A stretch of 64,000 nucleotides of DNA, taken from NCBI GenBank assembly GCA_052315415.1, contig JBLSDH010000007.1:8760-72759 (forward strand), in the 5' to 3' direction. Position numbers and translations under genes: made by a program. Below are positions 35,434 through 45,656 of this stretch, piece after piece. The notes below the pieces were generated by a model that was not told where the DNA came from, ran no database searches, and was given only the letters and a program-made list of their open reading frames with translations. The stretch comes from Cuniculiplasma sp052315415 (GTDB taxonomy: Archaea > Thermoplasmatota > Thermoplasmata > Thermoplasmatales > Thermoplasmataceae). Each line of letters opens with the position of its first letter. Positions within the stretch are counted from its first letter, which is position 1.

Positions 35434-38400
35434 TCCTCTTCCTCTTCTGAATATGAATCTAGGTTATTATCCATGTCATCGGAAGCATCAATTTCATTTC
35501 CTGTCATCTTGAATGAAGTCTCTATTGTTCTCAGTATGTTGTCAATCCTGTATTTTAGCTCCTCCGGAAGTTCATATTCCTTTCTCATCATAACTATCAT
35601 GCTTAGATATTTCACAATACCACCTATGTGGATTGTGAGAACAATGCTGTCTTTTCCACACCTTGTGCATTTTCCTGAAAGGGGAAGTCTCCTGTACTTT
35701 GCCTCACACTTGTTGCATCTGAAACGCTGAGAAAAGAAACCCCTGAAATTTCCAAACAGGTCAGGCAAAAAGTGAGATTCAAGTATCCTTGCTGAAACGT
35801 CGCTTGCATCAACCGCCCTTATCCTCGTCTCCAGTTCCAGCTGTTTTTTTATCTTTATCTTCATGTTTCCAAGTGTTTTGTAAGATGAAACCATCACACC
35901 ATCATTGAGATCTGAAGTGGAAAACATGCATTCAAGGCCTTTCAGAATCCCTGTCTTTTCTACCAGGTTCTTTGCCTGAAACATTATGTTTTCTATTTCT
36001 GCGGGTTTTTTGTTTTCATATGTGGCTTCATAAAATTCAAGTGGATACCTTTCCAGTGCATCAACATTCAGTGCTTCTTTATCCACTTCATCAGGTCTCA
36101 ATTCCATTGTCAGCACAAGCGGGGCATCCATGAGTCCACCTGTTGTTGATGGCAGATATTTTCTTGAAAAATTAAGAAGTCCATCCAGCAGGAGCATTAT
36201 GGAATCCTCATCACCGTCACAGTTCCTTCTTTTTGCCGCATGAAAGAAAGGATGCGCATAACATCCATTAATTTTGGAGAATCCAATTATTCTTCCCACA
36301 ATACCACCAGAGGTGTGGGGTGCCAGCCCTATGACCAGATGGCCAATCAGATCCTCTGCCGAATTGCAATTGTAAAACGGTTCCATTCCGTAGTACCTTA
36401 CAAGAAGTGTATCCACGAACTTTGAAACCCTGAGAAGATATTCCCCCGCATCCCATGGTATTATTATATCCTGAGGAAAAATCTCGTTTTTTCCCAGTGT
36501 GTAACCAAGTTCAACAGCTTTTCTTGGTGGCAGACCTATTTCACCTATATAAAAATGTGTTATTGGCACATCGCTCATATCGTATCTGCATGTTCCATCC
36601 TTGTTAACGGAAAGATCAAACTGTGATCTTAATAATCCCTTCTCAAGTGGTTCCGGATATTTCCCACTGGACATCAGTTTTTTTACACCCTTGACCGTCA
36701 GATTTTTCTTTCCATTTTTTTCTGGCATTCCAACTCTCTGAACTGCTGATTCCCATATCTCTCTTATATCAAGGATCATCTTTTCACTTTTCTGCAGATC
36801 ATCTGTTCTTTCACCGCATTCCGGGCATCTTATCAATGCAGTATCAGTTCTGCAGTTCCTGCATATGCGTCTGTTCACTTCCACACTGTATTTTGTCTCC
36901 TTTCCACCTATTGCAGCTGCAATATTTCTCTGGGATGAGCCAAGATTTTCAATTGGGAAAAGTGCATTGACAAGTGGATTCATCTTTCTGTACCCGGCTT
37001 TCTCAGGTCTGCCTAACCTTGCACCAACTCTTGTAGGGGATCTTGCCATAATTTTTATGCCACTTATGGCTGAAATGTATTCCAGGGGATCGGCGATATT
37101 TTGAATTTTTGAATATTTACTGAAAATGATCTTCAGAATATCTCCATTAAGAATCTTCACATTTTCCTTTAATTCAAATTCAACTCCAAGCTTTATGAGT
37201 ATATCCACAATTTTTTCTGATTTTTCTATTTCAGGAAATTTTTTCAAGGATAGGGATTTAAAAATCTGCTCTCCTATGATGTCAATTTCCTCAACAGTGA
37301 GATCATGCCAGAAGTAATTATATTTTGGATGCAATGGGATTCCCTTTTCCCTGCTTATCTGAAATGCATCCTCGGGACTCTCAGGATAAATACAGCCTTT
37401 GCATTCTTTTTCAAAAATTAGATCATACCATTCCTTTGAAAATGGGCTTTTTTCCAGAACATGATTGTTTTCCAGGAAGTCTCCGTAGGAGATCAGTATT
37501 TCCCCAAGATCCGTTATTTTTTCTATATTCTCTGAATATTTTTCTGCCTCTTCCTGAGAATTTATTCTTATGTGTCTTCCATCCTTTGTAAGGATCATTG
37601 GCCCCTCTATTTCATCGCAAGGTGTCACTGCCGCAGCCTTTCCTGGAAGTTCGACCTTTATCTGGCTTCCTGTTGCTATGAAACTGTCCAGAATTACCAT
37701 CGAGGCAGGATGAATGGAGGCAGCGGCAAGACCGGATAACCTTGATCTTCCGTACCTTAGCCTGAAACCCCCAGGGGCTCCCTGCATGGAAAAAACAGGC
37801 CTCCCCGCAAGAACATCCTGAAGGAATTTCTTGGCCTTTCTGTCCACCTCACCTCCCTTCTCCTTTCCACTTTCATTCAGGAATGACCACTCGGAAATAC
37901 CAAGCTTTTCAGTGTGTTTCAGAACCTTTTTGGATTTCTGCAGCAAACCTTCACACAGGACAAGGCACATACCTCCTCTTATTCTGTTTGTTTTTATTCT
38001 CTCCATGTCCCTGTGTCCTGAGACCTCCTCGTCCTCACTGCCTTCCCCGTCTATGCAAACCGGACAGTTTTTGATTGCATTTTTCAGTTCTGCATCATCG
38101 GGCAAATACTGCAAGTGTTTAACCCGGTTGTATGCCTGAACCTCCTCTATGTATCTCTCAATCTCATCCTCTGTGGGTTTGTAAGAACCTATGCCCAGTT
38201 CCCTTCTGACTATGTCACCTATGAGAACGCTGAGTGCCTGTGCTGTACCACCTGCACCCCTTATTGGGCCCGCATAAACTATTGTTACATAATCGGTACC
38301 ATCGTAGTTTTTACCTATTTTTACTGAGGAAATACCTTCGAGTGGAGCAACAAGTATCCCCTCTGTTAGAATTGCAAGTCCTGTCCTCACAGCACCATCA

Positions 38401-38705
38401 AGTGCCTTTTCCACACCCTGATCTCTCAGTCTGGACGCAATTCTTTTTGCCATTTCTATTGAAACTTCTTCCCTGCTCATGGTCTGGGAAAGTTCCCTTA
38501 TCTCCTTGCTTATCCCCCTTATTCCAATGAGTTCCTCTATCCTGTCAGCCATATCATTTGCAAGTGGTATCTCCACATCCTCCAGAATATCCATACCCTT
38601 TTTCCTTGCAATTCTGGCTATTTCATAACACTCCTGCACATCTGAGTACAGGTTTCTCTTATACTCTTCCTCTGAGATTCTCTCATTTTTAAGGGTCAGT
38701 TCCAT
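35430..38705 (-). CDS. polC: DNA polymerase D large subunit DP2, intein-free
   Basis: 1091 aa replicative polymerase subunit specific to archaea. The double-psi beta-barrel catalytic site is visible in NCDGDEDSIM (Asp 830 and 832). Other conserved parts: YAGPIRGAGGTAQALSVLIGD, MQGAPGGFRLRYGRSR, four CxxC-type zinc sites (CRNCRTDTALIRCPECG; CNKCEAKYRRLPLSGKCTRCG), and an acidic C-terminus. Many DP2 genes carry an intein near the active site; none is present here. DP1 is not in the window. CTP synthase ends 3 nt upstream. Confidence 0.95.
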   Translation of the reverse strand: MELTLKNERISEEEYKRNLYSDVQECYEIARIARKKGMDILEDVEIPLANDMADRIEELIGIRGISKEIRELSQTMSREEVSIEMAKRIASRLRDQGVEKALDGAVRTGLAILTEGILVAPLEGISSVKIGKNYDGTDYVTIVYAGPIRGAGGTAQALSVLIGDIVRRELGIGSYKPTEDEIERYIEEVQAYNRVKHLQYLPDDAELKNAIKNCPVCIDGEGSEDEEVSGHRDMERIKTNRIRGGMCLVLCEGLLQKSKKVLKHTEKLGISEWSFLNESGKEKGGEVDRKAKKFLQDVLAGRPVFSMQGAPGGFRLRYGRSRLSGLAAASIHPASMVILDSFIATGSQIKVELPGKAAAVTPCDEIEGPMILTKDGRHIRINSQEEAEKYSENIEKITDLGEILISYGDFLENNHVLEKSPFSKEWYDLIFEKECKGCIYPESPEDAFQISREKGIPLHPKYNYFWHDLTVEEIDIIGEQIFKSLSLKKFPEIEKSEKIVDILIKLGVEFELKENVKILNGDILKIIFSKYSKIQNIADPLEYISAISGIKIMARSPTRVGARLGRPEKAGYRKMNPLVNALFPIENLGSSQRNIAAAIGGKETKYSVEVNRRICRNCRTDTALIRCPECGERTDDLQKSEKMILDIREIWESAVQRVGMPEKNGKKNLTVKGVKKLMSSGKYPEPLEKGLLRSQFDLSVNKDGTCRYDMSDVPITHFYIGEIGLPPRKAVELGYTLGKNEIFPQDIIIPWDAGEYLLRVSKFVDTLLVRYYGMEPFYNCNSAEDLIGHLVIGLAPHTSGGIVGRIIGFSKINGCYAHPFFHAAKRRNCDGDEDSIMLLLDGLLNFSRKYLPSTTGGLMDAPLVLTMELRPDEVDKEALNVDALERYPLEFYEATYENKKPAEIENIMFQAKNLVEKTGILKGLECMFSTSDLNDGVMVSSYKTLGNMKIKIKKQLELETRIRAVDASDVSARILESHFLPDLFGNFRGFFSQRFRCNKCEAKYRRLPLSGKCTRCGKDSIVLTIHIGGIVKYLSMIVMMRKEYELPEELKYRIDNILRTIETSFKMTGNEIDASDDMDNNLDSYSEEEEE

Positions 38706-38708
38706 TTC

Positions 38709-40322
38709 TCAGTTCTTCTCCTCTATCTTTACCATGCTCTTCTTGTATTCAAGCGCTTCCATGACAAGATTCAGATGAAGAGGTGAAGGTGAAAGCGGCC
38801 TTGACTTAAACTCTGCATGGTACTGGGAGGCTATGAAATTTTTCCTGTCTTTTAATTCCAGTATCTCCATTCTGATCCCTTCACTATCCTTTCCTGAGAA
38901 AACAAGACCTGCATCCTCAAGATCATTTATGAATTCAGGATTCACCTCATACCTGTGCCTGTGCCTCTCATATATTTTATTTTTTCCATAAAGTCTGTAT
39001 GCAAGCGTGCCCTCACTTACAACAACTTCCTTTGATCCAAGTCTCATTGTCCCCCCAAGATCCCTTATGCCAGATTGCTCCGGAAGAAGATCAATCACAG
39101 GATACTCCACTCCGGGTATGAATTCAGTGCTGTTTGCGCCTTTCAAACCGAGAACATTCCTTGCATATTCTATGACAGCCACCTGGAAGCCTAGGCATAT
39201 GCCAAGGAATGGTATTTTGTTCTCTCTTGCATACCTTACGGCCTCTATTTTGCCCTCAACACCCCTGTATCCAAATCCAGGTGCAACAAGTATTCCGTGA
39301 ACACCATTAAGTATGTTCACATCCTTCTTTACCAGGTCAGCATCTATCCATCTTAGATTTGCCTGTACCGCAGTAACCCCTGCAACGTGAATGAAAGATT
39401 CCCTGTGACTTATGTATGCATCATGTAATTCCGTGTACTTTCCAATTATACCTATGTGTACAGTATCCCTGGGGTTTGCAAGATTCATCCTGTATTCTTT
39501 CCATGTATCAACATACTCATTCATACTCAACCTGAGAGATTGTGCGATTATCTGTGTGACCCTCTGTTTTTCAATTATTTCAGGCACCTCATATGCATTT
39601 CTTACATTGTAAACACTTATTATGGATTCCTCGGGAACATCGGTAAAAAGTGATATTCTCTTCCTGGTGTCTGCATTAAGTGGATTCTGGGACCTGCAGA
39701 AAAGCATGTCAGGTTGGATTCCTATCTCCTTCAAGGCTCTGACACTATGCTGAGTGGGTTTAGTTTTCTGTTCCATCTCAGTTCCTATTTCAGGAACAAG
39801 GGTAACGTGTGCAAAAAACACATCTCCGTTTTCCTCTCTCTTAAGCTGTCTTAATGCCTCTAAAAATGGCATGGACTCAATGTCACCAACAGTTCCTCCT
39901 ACCTCAATCACAACAACCTGGTAATTTTCCTTTTCAGTCACTTTCCTTATTCTTCTCTTAATTTCATTTGTAATATGTGGTATTATCTGAACCGTGCTTC
40001 CCAGATACTCACCCCTTCTCTCCTTCTCAATGACTTCCTTGTAAACCTTTCCTGTTGTTATATTATTGTCACCTGAAAGATTTCTGTCAAGATATCTTTC
40101 ATAATTGCCAAGGTCAAGGTCAACCTCACTTCCATCATCCAGAACAAAGACCTCTCCGTGCTGATAGGGGTTCATTGTTCCAGCGTCATAATTAATGTAT
40201 GGATCAATCTTGAGTGCAGTCACATTCAATCCACTGTTAACAAGTATGTGACAAAGGCTTGAGGCGATTGTACCTTTTCCAATGCCAGAAAGTACTCCGC
40301 CTGTTATCACAATATATTTCAT
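38709..40322 (-). CDS. pyrG: CTP synthase
   Basis: 537 aa. The N-terminal amidoligase domain has ITGGVLSGIGKGTIASSLCHIL and NPYQHGEVFVLDDGSEVDLDLGNYERY; the C-terminal class-I glutamine amidotransferase domain has FLGICLGFQ with nucleophile Cys and the catalytic His-Glu near the end (FIASQYHAEFKSRP). Makes CTP from UTP, ATP and glutamine. It is first in the pyrG-polC-GPN-MFS unit. TATA-like sequence is available in the 195-nt divergent gap. Confidence 0.95.
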   Translation of the reverse strand: MKYIVITGGVLSGIGKGTIASSLCHILVNSGLNVTALKIDPYINYDAGTMNPYQHGEVFVLDDGSEVDLDLGNYERYLDRNLSGDNNITTGKVYKEVIEKERRGEYLGSTVQIIPHITNEIKRRIRKVTEKENYQVVVIEVGGTVGDIESMPFLEALRQLKREENGDVFFAHVTLVPEIGTEMEQKTKPTQHSVRALKEIGIQPDMLFCRSQNPLNADTRKRISLFTDVPEESIISVYNVRNAYEVPEIIEKQRVTQIIAQSLRLSMNEYVDTWKEYRMNLANPRDTVHIGIIGKYTELHDAYISHRESFIHVAGVTAVQANLRWIDADLVKKDVNILNGVHGILVAPGFGYRGVEGKIEAVRYARENKIPFLGICLGFQVAVIEYARNVLGLKGANSTEFIPGVEYPVIDLLPEQSGIRDLGGTMRLGSKEVVVSEGTLAYRLYGKNKIYERHRHRYEVNPEFINDLEDAGLVFSGKDSEGIRMEILELKDRKNFIASQYHAEFKSRPLSPSPLHLNLVMEALEYKKSMVKIEEKN

Positions 40323-40486
40323 GTAAATATGATTTCAAATTCATATTAAACAATTACATGTATGAAAAGTGGTATAGATTCAATATGCATGAAATGATGC
40401 ATGGATGAATCCAAAAACACCCTTTTATATGGAATTTTCAATTATTGCTTTCATTTATAATATTAATGATGGGCAGTACAGGCAAT

Positions 40487-40498
40487 CTTTATACACAA
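40487..40498 (+). promoter_or_regulatory. TATA box of the HpaB-family gene
   Basis: ATCTTTATACAC is centred about 25 nt upstream of ATG 40518 without a ribosome site. This favours ATG 40518 over the in-frame TTG at 40506. Confidence 0.5.
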
Positions 40499-40517
40499 AA
40501 TTATCTTGAACATATTC

Positions 40518-41975
40518 ATGGGAATTATCAAGCCAGAGGATTTTATAAAAAGCATTAATGATGGAAGGATCATTTACTACAAGGGAAAAATTGTTCACAG
40601 CATTGCTGAACATGATGAGCTTGGCCCTGCTGTGAGGCATGCATCACTTCTCTATAAATGGCAGAACTCTCCTGAATTCAGTGATCTTTTAGTGGAAAAG
40701 AATAGTACTTACGGTGAAATAAGCGCATTCCTGAAAATCCCTGAGAATCCTGAGGATCTTATGAAGAGATTCAATCTAATTTACGAGACAACATGTATGG
40801 GAAGAGGTTCATTCAACATAATACAGGCAATAGGATCTGATGCAATATTTGCCCTTATGATTGTAACCGCCCTGATGGATAAAAAATACGGAACAAAATA
40901 TTATGATCGTGTGATGAAGTTTTATAAAATGGTAGTTGAAAGGGATGCAGGTATGGCTGTGGCACAGACCGATGTTAAGGGAGACAGGTCACTAAGACCC
41001 GGTGAACAGAAAGATCCGGATATGTATGTAAGGATTGTAAGGAAAACAGATGAAGGAATTATTGTCAGAGGTGCCAAATCACACACAACACAGGGCCCTG
41101 TTGCAAATGAGATAATAGTGATTCCAACAAGGGCAATGACTGAGGAGGACAGGGATTACGCTGTGGCATTTGCAATACCGGCAAACACCAAGGGTTTAAA
41201 GATGATAACAAAACCTGAGAAGGCTGCTGAGGCTGCAAATACTGATCCCTGGTATATAATGGGCCGTGAGAACATAGAGACAGAATCTCTTACAATTTTT
41301 GATGATGTATTGGTGCCCTGGGAAAGGGTGTTTATGGCAGGGGAGTGGGACTTCGCAGGTCTTCTTGCAATGACATTCCCAACATTTCACAGATTCACTG
41401 CAATTGCCTACAGAATGGGGATGGCAGACCTTATACTTGGTCTTGGAAAGCTCATAGCGGAGATGAATGGTGTGGATGACAAATCTCACATCAGGAGGGA
41501 TATTGTTGAAATTATAAAGTACAGGGAGCTGCTTAAAAGTACAGGCTATCTTGCAGCATACCAGTCCAGAAAGGATAAGCTCACCGGGATTCAGTATCCC
41601 GACAGGGTGTCCACAAATGTTGGTAAATTGGTGGCGAATCAGAACTATCTTGATGTGGTGAAGAATCTTATTGACATTGCTGGAGGCTGGGCTGCAACGT
41701 TGCCGCATTCAACGGATTTTCTCAACGATGATGAGAGGCATTATCTAGAAAAATATCTTGTGGGAAAGGCTGGAACAGATGCAATCACAAGATCCAAGCT
41801 GATTTCAATGGTCAGGGAGATAATATCATCACTTGGCGCACTATTTTCAGCTGCCATGATTCATGCGGAGGGCTCCATAGAGGCCAGTGTGCTGGAACTC
41901 TACAGATCCTATGATTATGATAAAAGTAAAAGTCTTGCACGTTATGCCTCGGATATTGATGAAAGGCTGAAATGA
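40518..41975 (+). CDS. HpaB/4-hydroxybutyryl-CoA dehydratase-family flavoprotein
   Basis: 485 aa from ATG 40518 (MGIIKPEDFIKSINDGRIIYYKG, the family N-terminus). Family members are either FADH2-dependent 4-hydroxyphenylacetate 3-monooxygenases or 4-hydroxybutyryl-CoA dehydratases with a [4Fe-4S] cluster held by three Cys and one His. Here TTCMGRGSFN keeps one Cys, the position four residues earlier is Tyr, and FHRFTAIAYRMG keeps the His but has Tyr where the third Cys should be. By that reading the cluster cannot form as usual, favouring a monooxygenase or a divergent enzyme. Downstream genes are acyl-CoA enzymes. Confidence 0.8.
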   Translation: MGIIKPEDFIKSINDGRIIYYKGKIVHSIAEHDELGPAVRHASLLYKWQNSPEFSDLLVEKNSTYGEISAFLKIPENPEDLMKRFNLIYETTCMGRGSFNIIQAIGSDAIFALMIVTALMDKKYGTKYYDRVMKFYKMVVERDAGMAVAQTDVKGDRSLRPGEQKDPDMYVRIVRKTDEGIIVRGAKSHTTQGPVANEIIVIPTRAMTEEDRDYAVAFAIPANTKGLKMITKPEKAAEAANTDPWYIMGRENIETESLTIFDDVLVPWERVFMAGEWDFAGLLAMTFPTFHRFTAIAYRMGMADLILGLGKLIAEMNGVDDKSHIRRDIVEIIKYRELLKSTGYLAAYQSRKDKLTGIQYPDRVSTNVGKLVANQNYLDVVKNLIDIAGGWAATLPHSTDFLNDDERHYLEKYLVGKAGTDAITRSKLISMVREIISSLGALFSAAMIHAEGSIEASVLELYRSYDYDKSKSLARYASDIDERLK

Positions 41976-42028
41976 TCCCATTTACATCAATAAATTAAAC
42001 TTTTATATTGTATTTGAGATTCATTATC

Positions 42029-43690
42029 ATGGAAAATAATAAAATTTGGTACAGATGGTGGCCTCACGGATTGCCTTACACACTGGAGTATCCTCAGGTT
42101 TCTCTTTTTAAAATATTTGAACACAGGGCTTTGGAGTATCCGGAAAAAACTTTCATGATTTTTTATGGAAATCATTTAAGTTACGGACAGGTTTTGAAAG
42201 AATCAACATCATTGATACATGAACTCACATCACTTGGAATTAAAAAAGGGGATCGTGTTGGTATTTATCTGCAAAATTCACCAATGTTTGTCATATCACT
42301 TCTTGCAATTTCCGGTTCAGGTGGAGTGGCAGTATTTCTTAATCCAATGCTGAAGAAAGAGGAGATGCTAAAAATCATAGAGGACTCTGAACCAAAGATA
42401 ATAATAACAAGCGATGAACTCCTCGCATCATTATCACATATCAGGGAAAGTGGTATTACAATAATTTCTGGAAATGCCGGTGATTACATTTCTGATGAAG
42501 GATCTGCGGATGCTCCTGAATTTTTAAGAAAGACATACGGGAAGGGTGACGAGATCAGATGGGAGTCTGCAATTTCCCACAATGATCAAATGGTTCATGT
42601 TGATTCACTCCCGGAGGATCCATTATTGATTGCATACACATCCGGGACAACTGGAGTGCCAAAGGGTTGTGTGCATACCAACAGGTCTGTGATTGCAAAT
42701 GCAATGGCATCATCCTACTGGAGGAGCTGTACTCCTTCAACAGTTGAAATGTCTGTAGCACCCTTCTTCCATGTGACAGGTCTTTCATTTTCAGTTCTCT
42801 CTCCCATATATTCTGGAGCTACAATGGTCATACTCTCAAGATGGAACAAGGAAACATTTCTCAATTATCTGGAAAAGTACAGGGTTACCCATGCAATCCT
42901 CATATCAGCAATGATAGCTGACCTACTAACGGTGAAGGATATTGAGAAGAGGGATTTCAGTTCTCTGAGATTTGTTGGTGGAGGTGGAACAGCAATACCT
43001 GCATCACTTGCTGAAAAATTTGAGAAGATTATTGGCCTTCCATTTGTTGAAGGCTATGGAATGACAGAGGCAATGGGCCAGAGCCATGTTAATCCACAAT
43101 GGAGAAGAAAACTTCAGTGTATCGGGATTCCACAGTTCGGATACGATGCAAGGATTATTGACGTGGAGAATGGTAATGATGTTACTGGAAAAGAAACAGG
43201 GGAGATAGTAATAAGCGGACCTTCACTTTTCTCAGGATATTATGGAAAACCGGAAGAGACTGAAAAATCATCGGTGGTAATCAATGGTGTCAGGTATGTG
43301 AGGACAGGGGACATAGGATACATGGATGAAGAGGGGTATTTCTTTGTATTGGATCGTGTGAAGAGGATGATAAACAGGGGCGGATACAAGGTATGGCCTG
43401 CAGAGGTGGACAGTATTCTCTACAGACATCCTGCTGTCAAGGAGGCATGTGTTGTTGGAACCCGAGATGAGAGGGTTGGTGAAGAGGTCAAGGCCTTCAT
43501 AATTTTAAAGGAGGAGAGCAGGGGAAAGATAACCGAAGAGGAAATAATTCAATGGTCAAAGGAAAAACTGGCATCCTACAAATATCCAAGACACATTGAA
43601 TTTGTGGATGATTTTCCCAGGACAGCTTCTGGTAAGATCGACTGGAGAAAATTACAGGAGGAAGAAAACAGTAAAAAAGCAGTTAAATAA
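42029..43690 (+). CDS. AMP-forming acyl-CoA/aryl-CoA ligase
   Basis: 553 aa from ATG 42029; a TTG at 42008 is also in frame but lies within the TATA-like TTTATATTGTATTTG that places a leaderless start at 42029. Adenylation motifs: AYTSGTTGVPKGC, EGYGMTEAMG, RTGDIGYMDEEGYFFVLDRVKRMINRGGYKVWPAEVD, and the catalytic Lys in TASGKIDW. It activates a carboxylic acid (medium/long-chain or aromatic) to its CoA thioester. Position next to hydratase and dehydrogenase genes supports a catabolic role. Confidence 0.9.
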   Translation: MENNKIWYRWWPHGLPYTLEYPQVSLFKIFEHRALEYPEKTFMIFYGNHLSYGQVLKESTSLIHELTSLGIKKGDRVGIYLQNSPMFVISLLAISGSGGVAVFLNPMLKKEEMLKIIEDSEPKIIITSDELLASLSHIRESGITIISGNAGDYISDEGSADAPEFLRKTYGKGDEIRWESAISHNDQMVHVDSLPEDPLLIAYTSGTTGVPKGCVHTNRSVIANAMASSYWRSCTPSTVEMSVAPFFHVTGLSFSVLSPIYSGATMVILSRWNKETFLNYLEKYRVTHAILISAMIADLLTVKDIEKRDFSSLRFVGGGGTAIPASLAEKFEKIIGLPFVEGYGMTEAMGQSHVNPQWRRKLQCIGIPQFGYDARIIDVENGNDVTGKETGEIVISGPSLFSGYYGKPEETEKSSVVINGVRYVRTGDIGYMDEEGYFFVLDRVKRMINRGGYKVWPAEVDSILYRHPAVKEACVVGTRDERVGEEVKAFIILKEESRGKITEEEIIQWSKEKLASYKYPRHIEFVDDFPRTASGKIDWRKLQEEENSKKAVK

Positions 43691-43702
43691 AAAATACATA
43701 TT

Positions 43703-44809
43703 TTATAAATTTTTTAAATAAGATGAGGGTCTGTACCATTCATTTCCAGTTTTACTGTACATATCTTCAATAAAAGATAAAAGATTTTCAAATCCATATC
43801 TTTCGGCATACTGAAAAGGTCCCAATGGCCAGTTCATTGCAAGTTTCATTGCCAGATCTGTACCTTCTCTGTCTGTGATTCCATTTTCCACAAGCCATGC
43901 TGCCTCGTTTATGGCAGGGCCTATAATTCTAAGAGGATCAATTTTTCTTTTCACATGCTTTTCATTAATCTCTATTTTTTTTGTCTTTCCTGGCTCATCA
44001 TAATCATAGAAGCCACGACCTGTTTTCACACCGTATCTTTTTTCCCTGAACATACTCTCTAATGATGGATTTATCCTTGTGTTGAATCCTCTTTCCATCA
44101 GTTCCTTTGTGCCATAATATATGACATCAAGACCCACATAATCAATGAGCTGGCACATTCCCATTGGGAAATTCAGCTCATTCTTTGAAACATAATCTAT
44201 CTCCATTGGAGTGAATCCCTCCTCAATGAGGGAAAAGGTTTCATAAAAGGTTCTTCCGTTTATTCTATTGACAATGAATCCTGGCACTTCCTTCTTCAAA
44301 ACAACAGGCTGTTTTCCTGTGATCTTCATTATCTCCATTGTTTTATTTAAAGTTATTTCATCCGTATACTTTCCCATAACCACTTCAACCAGAGACATTA
44401 AAACAGGCGGATTGAAGAAGTGTGTACCTATGAATCTCCTCTTATTATTAAGAGAGGAGGAGAGATCACTGATGGGTATTGTGGATGTATTTGATGCCAA
44501 AATAGCATCATCCGAAATTATTTTTTCAACCTTTCTGTAAACATCAGTTTTAATTTTGAAAACTTCGGGAACAGCCTCAACTATGAAGGAACAGTCTGAT
44601 AGTTTCAACATATCATCAGTAAATTGTATGTTGGAAATTCTATCACTTGCATTCAGTTTATTCAAACTTAAAGCAGCATTATTTTTTCCACGTTCAAGCG
44701 ATAATATGTCACTATCGTATGCAATGATTTCAAATCCATTCAAGGCAAATAATGCTGCTATTGAATTCCCCATGGTTCCTGTTCCTATCACCCCGGCCTT
44801 CAGTTCCAT
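43703..44809 (-). CDS. 3-hydroxyacyl-CoA dehydrogenase
   Basis: 368 aa. NAD-binding GVIGTGTMGNSIAALFALNG, ASNTSTIPISDLSS and the catalytic GTHFFNPPVLMSLVEVV (His) are diagnostic; PGFIVNRINGRTF begins the C-terminal helical domain. It oxidises (S)-3-hydroxyacyl-CoA to 3-ketoacyl-CoA. It is a single-domain enzyme, not fused to a hydratase; a hydratase is encoded divergently 106 nt away. No thiolase is in the window. Confidence 0.92.
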   Translation of the reverse strand: MELKAGVIGTGTMGNSIAALFALNGFEIIAYDSDILSLERGKNNAALSLNKLNASDRISNIQFTDDMLKLSDCSFIVEAVPEVFKIKTDVYRKVEKIISDDAILASNTSTIPISDLSSSLNNKRRFIGTHFFNPPVLMSLVEVVMGKYTDEITLNKTMEIMKITGKQPVVLKKEVPGFIVNRINGRTFYETFSLIEEGFTPMEIDYVSKNELNFPMGMCQLIDYVGLDVIYYGTKELMERGFNTRINPSLESMFREKRYGVKTGRGFYDYDEPGKTKKIEINEKHVKRKIDPLRIIGPAINEAAWLVENGITDREGTDLAMKLAMNWPLGPFQYAERYGFENLLSFIEDMYSKTGNEWYRPSSYLKNL

Positions 44810-44915
44810 GAAAAATGTATTAATTTTTCATTATAATTATTGTTATTTTTAACTTAATTTATTTACAAAAATAAGTATGAATAACTTTATCTGAACATAT
44901 TATTTTGTTAATAAG

Positions 44916-45656
44916 ATGGCAAAGGTAAAAATGGAGAACCGTAAGGAAATTTCAATCATTACAATAGAGAGAAGTGAAAAGAAGAATGCCATAGATGCTG
45001 AGACTGCAAGGGAACTTGGTGAATTATTTACAGATTTTGAATTTTCAGACAGCAAAGTGGCAATAATTACAGGTGCCGGTGATTCATTCTGTTCTGGTGC
45101 AGATCTTGGAGATGCTGAAGCATTATCCAGGAGGGTAATGGATGGAAATGGCCCTCTTGGTGTAACAAGGAGATTTATCACCAAACCAGTAATTGCAGCA
45201 ATCTCTGGTTATTGTGTTGCGGGAGGGCTGGAACTGGCTTTATGGGCAGACATTCGTGTATGCGACAGCACATCAAAATTTGGTTTTCTGGAAAGAAGGT
45301 ATGGTGTACCACTTATAGATGGAGGAACAATGCGTCTTCCATGGATCGTGGGTTTAGGCAGGGCACTTGACCTAATAATGACTGGTAAATTGATAGATGC
45401 AAAGGAGGCCATGAACATTGGCCTTGTTAACTATGTATATGAAAAGGATGATCTTATTGATAAAACGATTGAACTTGCAGAAAAAATATCATCATTTCCA
45501 TGGAATACTGTTATCAGGGACAGAGAGGCCTTATACCTGGGGCTTGGTGGAAATTCCTTTTATTCTTATGCAGCAGAGGCAATTCTTGGAAGGCAGACAA
45601 TCAGTGAAGGAATCGTGAAGGAAGGTTCAAAGAAATTCCTTTCAGGGGAGAGATAG
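44916..45656 (+). CDS. Enoyl-CoA hydratase/isomerase (crotonase) family
   Basis: 246 aa. Oxyanion-hole segments SFCSGADLGDAEAL and KPVIAAISGYCVAGGLELALWADIRVC are clear, followed by FGFLERRYGVPLIDGGTMRLPWIVG where the two catalytic acidic residues of true hydratases lie (Glu in LERR, Asp in IDGG). It would hydrate 2-enoyl-CoA, feeding the dehydrogenase on the other strand. It lies at the border with the accessory region. Confidence 0.88.
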   Translation: MAKVKMENRKEISIITIERSEKKNAIDAETARELGELFTDFEFSDSKVAIITGAGDSFCSGADLGDAEALSRRVMDGNGPLGVTRRFITKPVIAAISGYCVAGGLELALWADIRVCDSTSKFGFLERRYGVPLIDGGTMRLPWIVGLGRALDLIMTGKLIDAKEAMNIGLVNYVYEKDDLIDKTIELAEKISSFPWNTVIRDREALYLGLGGNSFYSYAAEAILGRQTISEGIVKEGSKKFLSGER

